Origin: Olsenella intestinalis
GTDB lineage: Bacteria; Actinomycetota; Coriobacteriia; Coriobacteriales; Atopobiaceae
NCBI RefSeq assembly: GCF_023276655.1
Contig: NZ_JALGRK010000002.1
Span: forward strand, 62,001-126,000
Length of the DNA stretch: 64,000 bases
Reading direction: 5' to 3'
In this document: positions 36,557 through 46,762 of the stretch, piece after piece
How the letters are laid out: each line of letters opens with the position of its first letter
Position numbering within the stretch: position 1 is the first letter of the stretch
Made by a program: the position numbers and the translations under genes
Notes under the pieces: model-generated
Told to the model about the DNA's origin: nothing
The model's database searches: none
The model's input: the letters and a program-made list of their open reading frames with translations, nothing else

Positions 36557-39500
36557 ATGCCCCGCACCATCGTTCGTTCGCGTCGCGCCTGCAGGCTCGC
36601 CGCCCTTGTGGTGGCCGTCGTGGTGGCCGTCCTTGCGGGGGTGCTTGCCCCGCAGCGCGCCCTTGCCGTGAGCAAGACGCCCAAGGCGCTCTACAGCTCG
36701 CAGAGCCAGACGCTCTACTTCGTGTATGACGAAAACGAGTACGTCGAGGGAATGAGCTCCTTTGACGGCAACCTCGTCAAGTGGGTCTGGTCGGGTGCTG
36801 ACAAGTTCGTGGGCAGGCCTGACTGGGCAAAGTACAACTCGAGCGGCAAGTACCTCGGTGCCCTGGAGTGGGCCCTCGACAGCAGTGGAAACCACGTCTC
36901 GTATAAGCCAGGCGAGACGGCCTCTGGAGCGTCAGGGTCGTACGACTACTCGACCATCCTCAAGGCAAAGGACACCTACAAGAACGAGATCGTGTCGCGC
37001 GACGCCATCTGCAAGCACGTCGTCTTCGACCCGAGCTTTGCCGACTTCCACGGCATCCCGAGCCTGGAGGCATGGTTCTACGGGCTCTACCATCTCGAGG
37101 ACGTGAAGGGCATCGAGTACCTTGATTCGAGCCAGGCGACGTCTCTCAAGTGCGCATTCTATGGCACGAATAACCTGCATCACCTTGACATCGCGCAGCT
37201 CTCTACACCCAATCTAACCAACATAGAGGGTCTATTCTCGGGCGCGGACCTCTACGAGATCGACCTGTCGGGTTGGGACACCAGCAAGGTGACGACCATG
37301 TGTGCGGCCTTCTACCTCAATGCGCATCTCGTGAACGCCGACTTCTCCGGCTTTACTGCAGAGAGTCTGCTCATTGTCAACGGCATGTTCGAAGGCTGTC
37401 AATCCTTGAAGTTCATGAACCTGAGCAAGTTCTCGCCGCAGGGCGTTTCGAACTACTTTGGCATGCTGGCCGGCTGCAGGTCACTGGAGACCGTCCTGGT
37501 TCCCAATAACTGCGTTTGGGGTGTTGCGTCTGGTGGTAACATCCAGCGCGTCTTCGTTGGCTGCTCAGACAAGCTCGTCGGCAAGGTCTACGGGGCGGGG
37601 GGCTCCATCCTGAAGTCCTATACCTATAACAATCCCGGCGGGTATGACAACAGTGACATTAATTTGACTTGCGCGCGAGCGGCGACTACCTCCACCAAGG
37701 GCTACTTCACCTCGGCCAACTCCTACGACTCATTCAACATCACCTATCGCGACAACTTCCCCGGTGGCTCGAACACGGTTCGCACCTACATGTTCAAGTC
37801 ACTCTCGGGCGTCACGTCATACGCGCCGCGCTGCACGGCGGAGCGCGAGGGCTACGTCTTCGTCGGCTGGAACACGCTCGCCAGCCCGACTCGGGACAAC
37901 CCCGGCACCTGGTACTTCCCGGGTGACGAGCTTCCGGACGCCGCCACCACGCTCTACGCGCAGTGGAAGTACGACCTGAGCCTGGCGACGCTCTCGCTCG
38001 AGTACGACTCGGTCGTCTACGACGGGTCGAAGCTTCCCGAGCCAGAGGTCCGCGTCGACCTCTCGATCCCCTCGGCCGGGCTCGACGTCACCCTGCAGGA
38101 GTACGACCCCAACACGGGGGAGGGCGACTTCGTGACCACCTACGTCGACAACGACAAGTCGGGTACCGCCACGGCCGTCGTGACCGCCCTCTTCGACGTC
38201 GACGGGCACCGCGACGAGGCGCTCTACGCCCCCTACACCGGGACCAAGTCCACGACCTTCACGGTGCGCTCGACCGCCCCGCACGACTTCTACGCCGTGA
38301 AGAGCGGCTCGAACATGGTCCTCACCACGGTCAGGCCCGCCTCGGGCGCGACCTACGCCACGGGCAACACCGACGTCGTCTACAACGCGTCCACCCTTCC
38401 CTGGCGCTCCTACGCCTCGACCGTCACCAAGGTCTACGTCGACGGCAGCATGTCCACGATCCTGCCCAAGTCGCTGGCCTACTGGTTCAACGGCTTCACC
38501 AAGGTCACGGCCATAAACAACGTGCAGAACCTCGACACGTCCTACTGCACCAACCTCTCGCACACCTTCGCCCAGTGCATGGCCCTGACCTCCCTCGACC
38601 TCACGTCCTGGAGCACGGGCCGCGTCACGACCATGGCCGGCTGCTTCCAGATGGCGAAGCCCACGAGCTCCTCCAAGTCGAAGCTCACGAGCCTCGACGT
38701 GAGCACCTGGGACACCTCGTCGGTCACCGACATGAGCTACATGCTCTACGGCACGCAGCTGACCCGCGCCAACCTCGCCACCTTCAGCACCGCGTCGCTC
38801 GAGCGCGCCGACTACATGCTCTCTTACATGACGGCCATGCGCGAGGTCAACGTGAGCAACTGGGCGACGCCCAGGCTCACCTCCATGGCCAGCATGCTCG
38901 CCGGCGCCTCGTCTTTGGTCGACCTCGACCTCTCCAGCTTCGACACCACGCGCGTCACGTCCATGGGCAACGTCCTGGACGGGTGCTCGTCGCTGAACTC
39001 CCTGCTGGTCGGCCCCACCTGGTCCACGGCGTCCTCGTCGTCCAAGCCCACGTTCCCGCGCGCGGCCTACCGCCTGGACGACGGCTCCTTTGCCGCCTAC
39101 GCCGCCTCCGCGACCGTCCCCGGCTTCCAGGAGTCCGTGGCCGGCTACAACCTCTACTCCGTGAACAAGAAGACCTGCGCGGTCCAGTACCGGTGCAACG
39201 GCGGCGAGTCGACCCAGGCCGCCTTCGTCACGGCCACCAGCGGCGCCTCGGTCACCCTGCCCACGCCCACGCGCGCGGGCTACACGCTGGCCGGGTGGTA
39301 CTCCGACGCGCAGTTCGCGACCAGGGCGGGCAACGGCGGCGGGTCCTACATCGTCAACGCCTCGGTCACGCTCTACGCAAAGTGGGATCCCGCCGTCACG
39401 ACGGTCGCGCTGGACAGCCGCGGCGCCACGACCGCGGGCAGCACCACGGTCACGGCCACGATGGGGCAGGACCTGCCCGCGGTCGTGGTCCCCACCAAGA

Positions 39501-42500
39501 CCGGCTACGACTTCGGCGGCTACTTCACCGAGCCGGGCGGCCTCGGCACCCAGTACGTGAACCCCGACGGCTCGAGCCGCGCCAAGTGGGACGAGACGAG
39601 CGTGCGCAAGCTGTTTGCCGACTGGGTGCCTGCAGAGTTCGACGTCACCCTCACCTGCAAGGACGCCTCGGGCGCGACCATCCAGGCCACTAAGGCGAAG
39701 GGTACCTACGCCACGACCGTCGCGGCCGACGACCTCGCACCCGCGATTCCCGGCTACACCTACCGCGCCGACCCCGCCAACACCTGCAAGGTCCAGCCCG
39801 ATGACACCTCCAACCAGATGACGCTGACTTTCGAGGCCAACTCCTACGAGGTCACGCTCTCCGCGGCCGACGCCACCACGGCGGGCACGGCAAAGGTGAG
39901 CGCCACCTTCGGCGCCGCGATGCCCGCGGCCACGATGCCGGCGCGCACGGGCTACACCCTTGCCGGCTACTTCGACACGGCGACCGGCGGCAGCAAGTAC
40001 TACGACGCCGACGGCACGTCCGCACGCGTCTGGGACAAGCCCGCCGCGACCACGCTCTTCGCACAGTGGACCGCAAACACCTACGACCTCGTTCTCGACC
40101 CAGGCGAGGCCACCGAGCCCGGCACCACCTCCGCCACGGCGACCTACGAGTCCGCCCTGCCCCAGGTCCAGCCCGCCGTCCGCACGGGGCACACCCTGCT
40201 CGGCTACTTCGACGCGGCCACCGGCGGCAGCAAGTACTACAACGCGGACGGCACGTCCGCGCGCGCCTGGGACAAGGCCGAGGGAGCGACCCTGCATGCG
40301 AGGTGGGAGGCTGACACCCACGACATCGCGTTCGACCCGGCGGGCGGCGCGCTCGCGGGTGCGAAGGCCCCCGTGACGATCGCGCAGACCTACGGCACCA
40401 CCTGGTCGCTGCCCGCCTATCCCTCGTGGCCTGGCCGCACCTTCCTGGGCTGGTACGTCGACGGGGCGCCGGACGACGCCCCCGTCCTCTCGGCCTCCGA
40501 CGTCACGGCGGGGGAGGGCAAGGCCACCAGCTCGACGACGGCGTCCTTCGCCCTCACCGTGCCCACGACCCTGCGTGCCCGCTGGTCGGTCGACGCCTAC
40601 GCCGCGACGTTCGCTGTGGAGGAGGCCTCGCAGGGCTTCGCCGCGCTTGCCGCGGATCCCGTCCAGGAGGGGCTCGCGTACGGCTCCTTCGCCCAGGCGG
40701 GGCAGGGCGTCGTCGCGGTGCCGGGGCAGGAGACGGCCTTCGCCTCCCAGACGCTGCTCGGTTGGCGCTACGAGATGACCGACGCCGAGACGGGTGCCGT
40801 CAGCTCGGGCCTCGTCGAGGACTACGAGAGCCTCGCGCTCACCGGCCCCGTCACCTTCACCGCCGACTTCGCCGCCCCGCCCTACGTCGCCGCGCGTGCG
40901 ACCGACGGGCGCGTCGGCGTCTCGGCCACGGGCGTGCCCGCGCCCGGCGCCTCCTCGACCGCCTCCGTCGACGGCTTGGACGCCACCGGCATCGTTGGTG
41001 CGGGCATCGCCTTCGCCCCCGTCGACGAGAACCACCGGCTCGCCCGCGTCACCGTCAGGCAGCTCGGTGGCGCCAGCGTGACGATCGAGGCCCAGGATGG
41101 CGAGCTGCCGGCGTCCGCCTCGACCGCCGTCGGCGACGCTACGGTCTCCGTCGCGGCCTCGTCGCTCCGGGTCGCGTCCGTCACCGTTGGCACGAGCCCC
41201 TCGCTTGACGTCCAGGTCGACTACGAGCCCATCGCCACCTCCTACGAGGTGCGCCACATGAGGATGGCCGCCGACGGATCCACTTACGAGCAGGACGGCG
41301 CCTCCCAGACTGTCCCCGCCGACGCCGGCTCGGCCATGGCGCTCGAGCCCCGCTTCTATGACGGCTTCACCTACGCTCGGGCCGTCTACACGAACGCCGG
41401 CGGCACCGAGGCCGCCCCCACGGTCAGAAACGACGGCGCCACTGTCGTCGAGCTTCGCTACGACCGCCTGAGCTTCGGCTGGCGCGTGAGCTTCGTCGAC
41501 GACGCCGGCGCAACCGTGGCGCCCGACGCCACGGGCACCCAGCTCTTCGGCACGCAGCTCGACCTCGCGTCGCACCTCTCGCCCCGCGAGGGATACGCCG
41601 CGCCGACGGCCTCGCCCGAGTCACTCGCCATCTCCAGCAACGAGGCCGACAACGCCGTCACCGTCACCTACGCGCGCAACGACTACGCGTTCGCGGTCAG
41701 GTACCTCGACGAGGCCGGCCTGCCCATAGCCGACGCGAGCACCGGCGAGGCGCCCTTCGGCACCGAGGTCCTGGCGGCCGACTACTACAACGCGGCCGAC
41801 ATCGCCGGCTACACCTTCAACGCGGCCTCCGCGCCGTCCGTCACCGTGTCCGCCGACCCCGCGGCCAACGCCATCGACCTCGCCTACACCCGCGACGGCG
41901 GCTACGGCTACACCGTGCGCTACGTGAGCTCCGCCGACCCCGCGCGCGAGGTGGCGCCCGCGGCCACCGGCCGCGCACCCTTCGGCCAGGCGGTCTCGGC
42001 CTCCGACTTCGCCATCGAGGCCCCGCGCGGCTACGAGCTCGCGACCGCGGGCGCGGACATCACCGTCCACACGGATGCCCAGGCGGCCGCGGACCCGTCG
42101 CTCGCCAACGTCATCACCTTCGTGTTCGCGCCCAAGGACTACGAGTACGCCGTCACCTACGTCGACACCAACGGCAACACGGTTGCACCCACCAAGAGCG
42201 GCACGGCCGGCTTCGACAGCACGCTCGTCGCCTCCGAGCAGGCCCCGTCCTCCGCGCCCGCGGGCTACGCGCCCGGCCCGGCCGCCTCGCCCGAGACCCT
42301 CACCATCACGGACGACCCCGAGCAGAACCTCATGACCATCACCTACACCCCCATCAGGTACGGCTATGAGGTCCGCTACGCCGACACCACGGGTGCCACG
42401 CTCAAGGCCGCGACCACGGGCGAGGCCGACTTCGCTAGCACAGTCTCCGCCGACGACTACGCCGCAGACATCACGACCGGCGGCGTCACGTACCGCTTCA

Positions 42501-45500
42501 AGGAGGCCGAGAAGAGCCCCCTCACGATCGGCACCTCGGCCTCAGACAACGTGCTCACCCTCACCTTCGAGCCCACCTACGCCTACACCATCACCTACGT
42601 CGGCCGCCACAACGGGGCCGTCACCGCCCCCGAGCTCGCGCCCAGCGTGACCGGCAAGGCGGTCGCGGGGGAGGAGCTCGCCTCCGACACCTTCGCCACG
42701 ACGCCCATCGGCTCCTACGCCTTCGACAAGGCGAAGGTCAACGGCGGCTCCGAGCAGGCGTCGGCCACGCTCACCGTCGCGAGCGGCGCGGCGAACACGC
42801 TGACCCTGTACTACGAGCGTACGACCTACGACGTGGCGTTCAGGAACTGGGACATGAGCGCGGTCGAGGGCACCGGCGAACACACCGAGCTCACCGAGGG
42901 CACGAGCCGCGTGACCTTCTCGCCCGCCCAGACGCCCACCCGCCCCGCCGACGCCAAGTACGCCTACGCGTTCAAGGGCTTCTACCCCTCGACCGCCGGC
43001 GTGGGGACGCCGTTCGAGAGCGGCATGCTCGCCGACGGCACCGAGACCTACTACGCCTGCTACGACACGACGCCCACGCCGCACGGCCTTTCCGTCGACC
43101 TCGCGGGCGGCACCACGACCGCGTCCGTGCCCGAGGCCATGGGCTTCGGCACGACGCTCGAGCTTCCCGACCCCAAGCGCGAGGGCTTCTCCTTCTACGG
43201 CTGGGCCCTCTCCGGCGAGGCCGCATCGCTTTCCGAGGGCGACGGCGCCTCGACGCTCACGATGGGCACGTCCGACGCGACGCTCAGGGCCCTCTGGCGC
43301 GCCATTCCCGCGCAGGCACGGGATGGCCTCTCGTTCGACGGCTCCGCCCAGGTGGGCGTCCCTGCGAGCGCCGGCTACGCGCTCTCGGGCGTGAGCCGCG
43401 CGGACGGCTCGACCGCAGGCTGCGGCGTCGACGCCTCGGGCAACGCCTTCGCGACCGACGCGGGCACGTATACGGCCACATCGACGCTCGCCTCCCCGGC
43501 GGAGCCTTGGTCCGACGACGGCTCGACGTCGCCGCGCACCGTGAGCTTTACGGTCGCGCCGCGCGACATCTCCGAGGCGACCATCGCGACGATCGAGCCG
43601 CGCACCTTCGACGGCGGCGCCCAGAGGCCCGACCTGTCGGTCACCTACGGGGGGAAGGCGCTCGCCCCGGACGTCGACTACACCGTCTCCTACCGTGCCA
43701 ACGTCAACGCGACCGACGGCGGCGCCACGGCCACCGTCACGGGCATCGGCAACTTCGCCGGCACCGCGAGCACCTCGTTCACGATCGAGCGCGCGACCAT
43801 CGAGCCGCAGGTCGTCCTTCCCAGCTGGACCTACGGCTCGCCCGCCTCGCCGAGCGTGACGGGCAACCCGGGCTCCGGTGAGGTCACCTACGAGTACCGC
43901 CGTGCGAGCGCGCCCGACGCGGATTTCTCGCCCGAGGCGCCCGCGGCCGTGGGCGACTACGTCGTGCGCGCCACGGTAGCGCAGACCGCCAACTACCTGG
44001 GTGCCGAGAGCAGCCCCGTGACCTTCTCGATCACGCCGCGCCCACTCACCGTCACCTGCGACTCCAAGACCAAGTCCTTCGGCGACGACGACCCCGCCCT
44101 CACGGGAACGGTCGACGGCCTCGCGCCGGGCGAGGAGGCCACGGGTCTGACCTACTCGCGCGCCGAGGGCGAGAACGCGGGCACCTACGAGATCTCCGCC
44201 GCGTGGGACAACCCCAACTACGCCGTCGAGGTCAGCAAGGCCTCGCTCACGATCGAGCCTGCCGACATCGCGGACGTCGCCGTCGCCCCGATCCCCGGCG
44301 AGACCTACACGGGGTCCGAACACGAGCCCAAGCCGTCCGTGACCTTCAAGGGTGCCACGCTCGTCGAGGGCGTCGACTACGCCCTGACCTACTCCGGCAA
44401 CGTGGCCGCAGGCACGGCGACGGTGACGCTCGAGGGCAGGGGCAACTTCCAGGGCACCACGTCCGCGGCGTTCGCTATTGGGCGTGCCGACAGGGCGGAC
44501 TTTGCCGTCGCCCTCGACGGCTGGACCTACGGGCAGTCGGCTGCGACGCCCACGGTCAGCGGCAACTCCGAGGGCGAGTCCGTGGCCTTCGCGTACAAGC
44601 GGGAGGGCGAGCCCGACACGGCATTCGGCCCGGACGTCCCCACGCAGGCCGGCTCCTACGTCGTGCGTGCCACGAGTGCGCAGACGGCAAACTACAACGA
44701 GGCCACGGCCACCACGGGATTCCAGGTGGCCAAGGCCGCCGTCACCATCGCGCCCAACGACGCCTCCAAGGCCTTCGGCGCAGCCGACCCCGTGCTCACG
44801 GGCACGGTCACGGGCGTCGTCGCCGGCGACGACCTGGGGGTGGCCTACTCGCGCCAGGCGGGCGGCGACGCGGGGACCTACGTGATCTCCGCCTCGTGGG
44901 ACGAGGCCAACACCAACTACCAGGTCAGCGCCTCCACCGCTACGTTCACGATCGAGCCCGTGCCCGTTACGCTCGAGCTCTCCGTTACCGGCTGGACCTA
45001 CGGCGACGCGCCGGTCGCCCCGAGCGTCTCGGGCCAGGACGCGAGCCAGGAGCTTGTGGTCGAGTACAGGCCCGCCGACGCGCCTGACGACGCCTACGCG
45101 ACCGCCGTCCCGACCGACGCCGGCGCCTACGTCGTGCGCGCGACCGCAAAGGCGTCGCGCAACTTCGCCGCGGCCACCGCCACGGCCGACCTCACCGTCG
45201 CCCAGGCCTCCCTCACGGACGCCTCGACCTCGGTCGCGCCCATTCCGGACCAGTCGTTCGCGGCCGTGCCGCTCACGCCCGTCCCCTCCGTCTCCTGGAC
45301 CGACTCCCGCGGCCAGGCACACGAGCTCGCGCACGGCACCGACTTCGAGTGCTCCTACGAGGACAACGTCGAGGCGGGAGAGGCCAAGGTCACCATCTCG
45401 GGCCGCGGAAACTTCAGGTCCGACTCCTCCGTGACGACGTCCTTCACCATCACGCCCACGACGGTCAACCTGCCCACGGCCGTGCTCGGCCTCGTCTACG

Positions 45501-46318
45501 ACGGCACGGAGCAGGCCGGCGTCACCGCCGCCCTCAACCTCTGCGTGGTCGAGGGCGGCTCCGCGGTCGACGCGGGCGAGCACGTGGCCACGGTCTCCCT
45601 CGCTGACCCGCGCAACAGTGCGTGGGCGGGAGGCGGCACTGACCCCGTCACCGTGACCTTCTCGATCGACCCCGCTAGCATCTCCCAGGCGACCATCGCG
45701 CCCATCGCCGACCAGGTTGAGACCGGCGAGCCGATCGAGCCCGCCCTCGACGTCACGGCCCTCGGCCGCACCCTCGCCGCCGGCGTCGACTACGAGGCCG
45801 CCTACGAGTCCAACGTGGGCGTAGGCACGGCGACGGTCACGATCTCCGGCACCGGCAACTGGACGGGCACGGCGCAGGCCACCTTCCAGGTCGTGCCCGA
45901 CAGGCCCGACGCGATCCCGATGTTCCGCCTCTACAACCCCTACTCGGGCGAGCACTTCTACACCAGCTCGCCCGGCGAGCGCGAGTTCCTGAGCCGCGTG
46001 GGCTGGAACTACGAGGGCGTCGGCTGGTGGGCGCCCATCGAGGGCGGAGAGCCCGTCTACCGCCTCTACAACCCCTACGCCGGAGACCACCACTACACGC
46101 CGTCGCCCGGCGAGCGCGACGCGCTCGTGGCGGCGGGCTGGAACTACGAGGGCGTGGGCTGGAACTCCGGCGGCGACGTGCCGGTGCTCCGGCAGTACAA
46201 CCCCTACGCCACCGTCGGCACCCACAACTTCACGACCTCCGAGGCCGAGAACGACGCGCTCGTGAGGAACGGCTGGAACTTCGAGGGCGTGGGCTGGATG
46301 GCCGTGGCGGCGGGGTAG
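36557..46318 (+). CDS. Giant mosaic adhesin: DUF285-type LRR, InlB-B, MucBP-like, MBG/Ig-like and DUF5648 modules
   Basis: 3253 residues, one of the longest proteins here. A signal peptide covers about 1-36 (QRALA-VS). Two blocks of DUF285/BspA-type repeats lie near 190-320 and 610-830 (LSGWDTSKVTTM, VSTWDTSSVTDM). InlB-B repeats are near 395-475 and 875-1350 (GYxFxGWxT..LYAQW). About seven MucBP-like repeats of 70 residues span 1555-2095 (YAVTYVDTNGNTVAP, YGYTVRYV). MBG and Ig-like modules follow (SVTGNPGSGEVTYEYRRA, TVTLEGRGNFQGT), then the DUF5648 tail at about 3117-3253. No sorting motif is present. GGAGG lies 6 nt before the chosen ATG; an upstream in-frame start lacks a ribosome-binding site and precedes the signal peptide badly. 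Probably binds mucin or other host glycans. Confidence 0.88.
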   Translation: MPRTIVRSRRACRLAALVVAVVVAVLAGVLAPQRALAVSKTPKALYSSQSQTLYFVYDENEYVEGMSSFDGNLVKWVWSGADKFVGRPDWAKYNSSGKYLGALEWALDSSGNHVSYKPGETASGASGSYDYSTILKAKDTYKNEIVSRDAICKHVVFDPSFADFHGIPSLEAWFYGLYHLEDVKGIEYLDSSQATSLKCAFYGTNNLHHLDIAQLSTPNLTNIEGLFSGADLYEIDLSGWDTSKVTTMCAAFYLNAHLVNADFSGFTAESLLIVNGMFEGCQSLKFMNLSKFSPQGVSNYFGMLAGCRSLETVLVPNNCVWGVASGGNIQRVFVGCSDKLVGKVYGAGGSILKSYTYNNPGGYDNSDINLTCARAATTSTKGYFTSANSYDSFNITYRDNFPGGSNTVRTYMFKSLSGVTSYAPRCTAEREGYVFVGWNTLASPTRDNPGTWYFPGDELPDAATTLYAQWKYDLSLATLSLEYDSVVYDGSKLPEPEVRVDLSIPSAGLDVTLQEYDPNTGEGDFVTTYVDNDKSGTATAVVTALFDVDGHRDEALYAPYTGTKSTTFTVRSTAPHDFYAVKSGSNMVLTTVRPASGATYATGNTDVVYNASTLPWRSYASTVTKVYVDGSMSTILPKSLAYWFNGFTKVTAINNVQNLDTSYCTNLSHTFAQCMALTSLDLTSWSTGRVTTMAGCFQMAKPTSSSKSKLTSLDVSTWDTSSVTDMSYMLYGTQLTRANLATFSTASLERADYMLSYMTAMREVNVSNWATPRLTSMASMLAGASSLVDLDLSSFDTTRVTSMGNVLDGCSSLNSLLVGPTWSTASSSSKPTFPRAAYRLDDGSFAAYAASATVPGFQESVAGYNLYSVNKKTCAVQYRCNGGESTQAAFVTATSGASVTLPTPTRAGYTLAGWYSDAQFATRAGNGGGSYIVNASVTLYAKWDPAVTTVALDSRGATTAGSTTVTATMGQDLPAVVVPTKTGYDFGGYFTEPGGLGTQYVNPDGSSRAKWDETSVRKLFADWVPAEFDVTLTCKDASGATIQATKAKGTYATTVAADDLAPAIPGYTYRADPANTCKVQPDDTSNQMTLTFEANSYEVTLSAADATTAGTAKVSATFGAAMPAATMPARTGYTLAGYFDTATGGSKYYDADGTSARVWDKPAATTLFAQWTANTYDLVLDPGEATEPGTTSATATYESALPQVQPAVRTGHTLLGYFDAATGGSKYYNADGTSARAWDKAEGATLHARWEADTHDIAFDPAGGALAGAKAPVTIAQTYGTTWSLPAYPSWPGRTFLGWYVDGAPDDAPVLSASDVTAGEGKATSSTTASFALTVPTTLRARWSVDAYAATFAVEEASQGFAALAADPVQEGLAYGSFAQAGQGVVAVPGQETAFASQTLLGWRYEMTDAETGAVSSGLVEDYESLALTGPVTFTADFAAPPYVAARATDGRVGVSATGVPAPGASSTASVDGLDATGIVGAGIAFAPVDENHRLARVTVRQLGGASVTIEAQDGELPASASTAVGDATVSVAASSLRVASVTVGTSPSLDVQVDYEPIATSYEVRHMRMAADGSTYEQDGASQTVPADAGSAMALEPRFYDGFTYARAVYTNAGGTEAAPTVRNDGATVVELRYDRLSFGWRVSFVDDAGATVAPDATGTQLFGTQLDLASHLSPREGYAAPTASPESLAISSNEADNAVTVTYARNDYAFAVRYLDEAGLPIADASTGEAPFGTEVLAADYYNAADIAGYTFNAASAPSVTVSADPAANAIDLAYTRDGGYGYTVRYVSSADPAREVAPAATGRAPFGQAVSASDFAIEAPRGYELATAGADITVHTDAQAAADPSLANVITFVFAPKDYEYAVTYVDTNGNTVAPTKSGTAGFDSTLVASEQAPSSAPAGYAPGPAASPETLTITDDPEQNLMTITYTPIRYGYEVRYADTTGATLKAATTGEADFASTVSADDYAADITTGGVTYRFKEAEKSPLTIGTSASDNVLTLTFEPTYAYTITYVGRHNGAVTAPELAPSVTGKAVAGEELASDTFATTPIGSYAFDKAKVNGGSEQASATLTVASGAANTLTLYYERTTYDVAFRNWDMSAVEGTGEHTELTEGTSRVTFSPAQTPTRPADAKYAYAFKGFYPSTAGVGTPFESGMLADGTETYYACYDTTPTPHGLSVDLAGGTTTASVPEAMGFGTTLELPDPKREGFSFYGWALSGEAASLSEGDGASTLTMGTSDATLRALWRAIPAQARDGLSFDGSAQVGVPASAGYALSGVSRADGSTAGCGVDASGNAFATDAGTYTATSTLASPAEPWSDDGSTSPRTVSFTVAPRDISEATIATIEPRTFDGGAQRPDLSVTYGGKALAPDVDYTVSYRANVNATDGGATATVTGIGNFAGTASTSFTIERATIEPQVVLPSWTYGSPASPSVTGNPGSGEVTYEYRRASAPDADFSPEAPAAVGDYVVRATVAQTANYLGAESSPVTFSITPRPLTVTCDSKTKSFGDDDPALTGTVDGLAPGEEATGLTYSRAEGENAGTYEISAAWDNPNYAVEVSKASLTIEPADIADVAVAPIPGETYTGSEHEPKPSVTFKGATLVEGVDYALTYSGNVAAGTATVTLEGRGNFQGTTSAAFAIGRADRADFAVALDGWTYGQSAATPTVSGNSEGESVAFAYKREGEPDTAFGPDVPTQAGSYVVRATSAQTANYNEATATTGFQVAKAAVTIAPNDASKAFGAADPVLTGTVTGVVAGDDLGVAYSRQAGGDAGTYVISASWDEANTNYQVSASTATFTIEPVPVTLELSVTGWTYGDAPVAPSVSGQDASQELVVEYRPADAPDDAYATAVPTDAGAYVVRATAKASRNFAAATATADLTVAQASLTDASTSVAPIPDQSFAAVPLTPVPSVSWTDSRGQAHELAHGTDFECSYEDNVEAGEAKVTISGRGNFRSDSSVTTSFTITPTTVNLPTAVLGLVYDGTEQAGVTAALNLCVVEGGSAVDAGEHVATVSLADPRNSAWAGGGTDPVTVTFSIDPASISQATIAPIADQVETGEPIEPALDVTALGRTLAAGVDYEAAYESNVGVGTATVTISGTGNWTGTAQATFQVVPDRPDAIPMFRLYNPYSGEHFYTSSPGEREFLSRVGWNYEGVGWWAPIEGGEPVYRLYNPYAGDHHYTPSPGERDALVAAGWNYEGVGWNSGGDVPVLRQYNPYATVGTHNFTTSEAENDALVRNGWNFEGVGWMAVAAG
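45691..46318 (+). repeat. Long direct repeat, copy 2 (adhesin tail module)
   Basis: Gap-free match to 305-932 with about 95% identity, covering one Ig-like module plus the DUF5648 tail up to the stop codon. Confidence 0.9.
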
Positions 46319-46762
46319 CGCACACCGGGACACGCACTCAACAACGACGCGGGCGGCCACGCGGCCGCCCGCGTCCCCCTGTCGGCCGCATGGGCCGCGC
46401 TGGCCCCGCCCTCTGAGGCATCTATGAATTTACCTGCTCACGGCGTCGCCGGTCGTCGCCGTCACGCTGCGACCGGTGCCTGCTCGCGGCGTTGCCGGGC
46501 TCGATGCCCGCAGGGACCGCCGCGCACTCGAGGCAACCGTGCGCACGCAGCCATTCCCGTCACGCCGTCGATGGCGCTCTCCGGCATACCGTTTCCACCA
46601 TGCCGTCCATACGTTACTACGCCTACCACGTTTTTCCACCCTCTTAACTGCAAGAAAAGGACAGTTCACGGCCTGCTAGGCACCTCTATGCGATAGTAGT
46701 TTAGATATGGCTTCAAACGAATCGACGTCTCGAGTCGATGTCTTGAACTAGAAGGCGAGGCG
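46319..46762. other. Long intergenic region between giant adhesin genes
   Basis: A 444-bp spacer. It starts with the 13-bp hairpin at 46346-46375, continues GC-rich and featureless to about 46600, then has an AT-richer leader. The leader contains GTTACTACGC-CTACCACGTTTT (46613-46634), almost the same as a stretch at 36413-36434. TTCACG and TATGCG about 16 bp apart near 46665-46692 may be promoter elements. No coding frame is convincing. Confidence 0.55.
46346..46375 (+). terminator. Hairpin after the 3253-residue adhesin gene
   Basis: A perfect 13-bp stem GACGCGGGCGGCC/GGCCGCCCGCGTC with a 4-nt loop. No T-run follows, so it may be a Rho-dependent or non-canonical end. Confidence 0.55.

Noticed and set aside
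42542-46360. Open minus-strand frame of about 1270 codons opposite the giant adhesin
   Set aside because: Same antisense-shadow composition (Arg/Gly/Val/Asp-rich). Similar frames at 32891-36895, 37817-41575 and 50342-54367 were dismissed for the same reason.
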